Origin: Mesobacillus sp. AQ2
GTDB taxonomy: Bacteria; Bacillota; Bacilli; Bacillales; Cytobacillaceae
NCBI RefSeq assembly: GCF_030122805.1
Contig: NZ_CP126080.1
Coordinates: 935,001 to 999,000 of the forward strand
Reading direction: 5' to 3'
DNA: 64,000 bases
Shown in pieces: positions 62,182 to 64,000 of the stretch. Each line of letters starts with the position of its first letter. Position 1 is the stretch's first letter. The notes under the pieces are model-generated. The model was not told the origin of the DNA, did not search any database, and was given only the letters and a program-made list of their open reading frames with translations. Position numbers and translations under genes: made by a program.

Positions 62182-62310
62182 TTGATTAAAGAACAGGTAA
62201 TTTTCGAAGAATTGGATACAGAATGGATGCAGCTGATCATGGAAGCATTGGAGATGGGAATAAATAAAGAAGAAATCAGGAAATTTTTAATGACCAATAG
62301 GCAGGAGTAA
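62182..62310 (+). CDS. sinI: SinI-type antirepressor, 42 residues
   Basis: TTG 62182 follows GGGGGGAAG. The peptide carries the SinI helices DTEWMQLIMEALEMGINKEE and IRKFLMTNRQE. SinI binds SinR through matching helices and releases biofilm genes. Here it lies downstream of a c-di-GMP riboswitch and faces sinR (62409-62729) tail to tail, unlike the tandem sinI-sinR of B. subtilis. Confidence 0.88.
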   Translation: MIKEQVIFEELDTEWMQLIMEALEMGINKEEIRKFLMTNRQE

Positions 62311-62343
62311 AGGATACATAAAGATAATCGTTATATACTCGGG

Positions 62344-62371
62344 CAGCTCCTTACAGAGGTGCTTTTTATTT
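62344..62371 (+). terminator. Terminator of sinI
   Basis: AGC-T-CC pairs with GG-T-GCT around seven bases, followed by TTTTTATTTT. Confidence 0.6.
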
Positions 62372-62376
62372 TACAA

Positions 62377-62406
62377 AAAAGGGACAGCGAAATGGCTGTC
62401 CCTTGT
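62377..62406 (-). terminator. Terminator of sinR
   Basis: AAGGGACAGC pairs with GCTGTCCCTT; T run follows on the minus strand. Confidence 0.85.
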
Positions 62407-62408
62407 GA

Positions 62409-62729
62409 TTATTTATTATTGAGTTTCCATTTGTTGAACTCGAGAAATTCACGGAACTGGTCTTTGCTGATTCCGGAATCCATTGCTTCTTTCACAAGAT
62501 TAACCCAGTCAGAATCAATATTTTCTTTATCGACTTGTTCATGGATCAATTGATCAACCGGGACATTCAGGACTCCAGCGATCTTCTCAAGAAATTGAAT
62601 GGAAGGATTCGTTTGCAGATTCCGTTCCAAAGAGCTTAAATAGGACTTTGCGACGCCAGCTTGCTCAGCCAACTCGGATAGGGACATTCTTTTCTCTTGT
62701 CTAAGTTTTTTGACGCGTTCACCAATCAC
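62409..62729 (-). CDS. sinR: SinR master biofilm repressor
   Basis: The 106-residue protein has an XRE HTH (LSELAEQAGVAKSYLSSLER, NLQTNPSIQFLEKIAGVL) and C-terminal SinI-binding/multimerisation helices (SDWVNLVKEAMDSGISKDQF, REFLEFNKWK). It is close to B. subtilis SinR over its full length. GTG 62729 gives the usual MIGERVKKL start; the frame runs on to 62750. Upstream, AAGAAC (62795) and AGAAC (about 62809) are SinR-type half-sites, suggesting autoregulation. Confidence 0.92.
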   Translation of the reverse strand: MIGERVKKLRQEKRMSLSELAEQAGVAKSYLSSLERNLQTNPSIQFLEKIAGVLNVPVDQLIHEQVDKENIDSDWVNLVKEAMDSGISKDQFREFLEFNKWKLNNK

Positions 62730-62998
62730 AGTATCCACACACCTTGTCAATTTATAGTTATATCATAACAAATCTGATAAAATAGTTCCATATTAAGAAC
62801 ACCTTACAGAACAATTATAAACAATCTTCTCAATTTTTGTGGTGTTTTTTTTAATAAAAGGTTGGGAAAAAAATAGTCTCTATAGTTATCGGCGGTTAAC
62901 GGTGAATTTTTATAAAAAGTAAACAGGATAGTCTATAATATTCTTTTATTCGAAAAAAAGGTAAAATGGTAGCAATCAGACAAGGTACGGGTGATGAT

Positions 62999-63724
62999 AT
63001 GCAGAAAAAGTATTTATTGATCTATGAAGAAATCGCCAAACAAATCCAGGAGGGGCATTACCACGCCAAAACAATTTTGCCATCTGAAAATGAATTTGCC
63101 GAAATGTATCAGACATCACGCGAAACAATTCGCAAAGCCCTGAATCTTCTCGCACAAAATGGCTTTATCCAAAAAATCCGCGGCAAAGGCTCACTCGTGC
63201 TCGATTTGAAAAGGCACCAGTTTCCGATTTCCGGGCTAATCAGTTTTAAAGAACTCGCGAAAAATATGGGCGGAAAAGCAAAGACGACTGTGGATGGGTT
63301 TGATCTCGAACAGGCAGGAGCGGATATCGCGAGGGAACTGAATGTTGACAATGATGAGATGGTCTGGAAGGTGAAGAGAGTCAGGCATATTGATGAAGAA
63401 CGGGTCATCCTCGATAAGGATTTTATCGTCGAAAGGCATGTGCCAGGCCTGTCACGCCAAAAATGCGAGAATTCGATTTTTGAATATATTGAGCAGGAAC
63501 TGGATAAAAAAATCAGTTTTGCCAAAAAGGAATTCACGGTTGAGGAACCGAGTGAAGAGGATCGGGAGCTTCTGGATATGGAAGGATTCCATGCGATTGT
63601 CATCGTGAAAAACTATATTTATTTCGATGATGCGACACTTTTCCAGTATACCGAGTCAAGGCATCGTCCCGACAAGTTCCGGTTCGTGGATTTCGCCAGA
63701 CGTATGGATACACAGAATATATAA
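62999..63724 (+). CDS. treR: TreR-type GntR-family trehalose operon repressor
   Basis: The 241-residue protein has an N-terminal GntR winged HTH (ILPSENEFAEMYQTSRETIR, KIRGKGSLVLD) and a UTRA effector domain (FPISGLISFKELAKNMGGK to DFARRM). It matches TreR, which binds trehalose 6-phosphate. ATG 62999 gives the usual MQKKYLLIYEEIA start. No treP or treA lies beside it in the window, so it is either separated from its targets or regulates other genes. Confidence 0.85.
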   Translation: MQKKYLLIYEEIAKQIQEGHYHAKTILPSENEFAEMYQTSRETIRKALNLLAQNGFIQKIRGKGSLVLDLKRHQFPISGLISFKELAKNMGGKAKTTVDGFDLEQAGADIARELNVDNDEMVWKVKRVRHIDEERVILDKDFIVERHVPGLSRQKCENSIFEYIEQELDKKISFAKKEFTVEEPSEEDRELLDMEGFHAIVIVKNYIYFDDATLFQYTESRHRPDKFRFVDFARRMDTQNI

Positions 63725-63729
63725 AAAAG

Positions 63730-63778
63730 AGCTGCCGTTGACAGGCCTGGGCGACCAGGCTGTCATTAGGCAGCTTTT
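63730..63778 (+). terminator. Long bidirectional terminator between treR and the ComFB-like gene
   Basis: AGCTGCC/GGCAGCT encloses a second stem TGACAG-G-CCTGG/CCAGGCTGTCA with loop GCGA, followed by TTTTATT. Confidence 0.85.
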
Positions 63779-63779
63779 A

Positions 63780-64000
63780 TTAATGTTTCGGATATTTTCC
63801 GACTAGATGGATGGCACTGATGATCCGTTTATTGATCCAGGCCCTGTTCTCCTGAGTGTTTAGCTGTTCATAAACCATCTTTCGGCCATCTTCCGTAGTG
63901 ACATAGTGGCTTGGAAGAGTGTTCAGGCTGATGGCGATGATATCATTACGGCACTTCTGGCAATTGCAGAAAGTCTGGTAATCGGGGCTCATCATCAACA
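63780..64000 (-). CDS. ComFB-like late competence protein, 5' end outside the window
   Basis: About 73 codons are visible. The sequence has the ComFB pattern of clustered cysteines followed by DI-A-LN-LP: FCNCQKCRNDIIAISLNTLP SHYVTTEDG (spacing added). ComFB-type domains bind zinc and, in cyanobacterial relatives, cyclic dinucleotides. The frame is open to the window edge, so the true start is unknown. Confidence 0.7.
   Translation of the reverse strand, partial: LMMSPDYQTFCNCQKCRNDIIAISLNTLPSHYVTTEDGRKMVYEQLNTQENRAWINKRIISAIHLVGKYPKH

Noticed and set aside
63109..63603. Minus-strand ORF of 164 codons over treR
   Set aside because: Serine-rich antisense shadow of the GntR/UTRA gene.

Overview
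The window looks like chromosomal DNA from a motile, spore-forming Bacillaceae relative (Bacillus/Mesobacillus-like). The evidence is the gene families (InhA metalloprotease, LiaIHFSR, SinI/SinR, a SpoVB-like exporter, MotAB, S-box), the strong AGGAGG ribosome sites, and candidate promoters for SigA, SigB, SigD and SigE. Both window edges cut genes: a YfkN-like nucleotidase at the left and a ComFB-like protein at the right.

Layout. 1-5 kb: secreted nucleotidase and InhA protease. 5-9.6 kb: an IS3-family element sitting in a short-repeat region, a DEAD-box helicase, an amidase. 9.7-16.6 kb: a YitT membrane protein, a CBS-domain protein with a repetitive N-terminus, an S-box riboswitch with its Cys/Met PLP enzyme, a SigD-type chemoreceptor, a SigB-type stress protein, a LysM-CAP protein. 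16.7-20.3 kb: the lia envelope-stress operon without liaG. 21-23.3 kb: a leader ORF and terminator ahead of an ABC-F ATPase. 23.8-30.1 kb: flippase-like protein, DUF1284, TrkA-C protein, CorA, DUF3243, two duplicated 34-codon ORFs, a BI-1 protein and MscL. 30.2-34.2 kb: a GAF-LuxR regulator divergent from a DUF6230/DUF6114/repeat-protein operon. 34.2-41.9 kb: acylphosphatase, a long 52-bp repeat array, M29 aminopeptidase, MFS protein, TopB, Nudix-GNAT fusion, YbjQ. 42.5-45.7 kb: a peroxiredoxin whose catalytic cysteine codon is TGA (probable selenocysteine), then cydAB behind an Fnr-type box. 45.8-49.4 kb: a second 52-bp array, a sodium symporter, a DUF1992 protein, an IS200-type element. 49.4-54 kb: a chemoreceptor divergent from motAB, an MFS protein. 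54.6-58.7 kb: nosDLYF without nosZ, plus a second NosL. 59-61 kb: pseudouridine kinase and glycosidase. 61-62.8 kb: two SinR-type repressors around a zinc-ribbon protein and a sinI controlled by a c-di-GMP-I riboswitch. 63-64 kb: treR and a partial ComFB-like gene.

The most unusual features are: (1) the in-frame TGA at the peroxidatic position with a SECIS-like hairpin directly after it; (2) several intergenic repeat arrays built on two fixed lengths, about 20 bp and exactly 52 bp, where the two 52-bp arrays differ in sequence but share the frame GACA-N25-TGTC-N19; (3) two tandem small ORFs whose differences are mostly synonymous; (4) c-di-GMP riboswitch control of sinI, with sinI and sinR convergent rather than in tandem; (5) an attenuator-like leader before the ABC-F gene.
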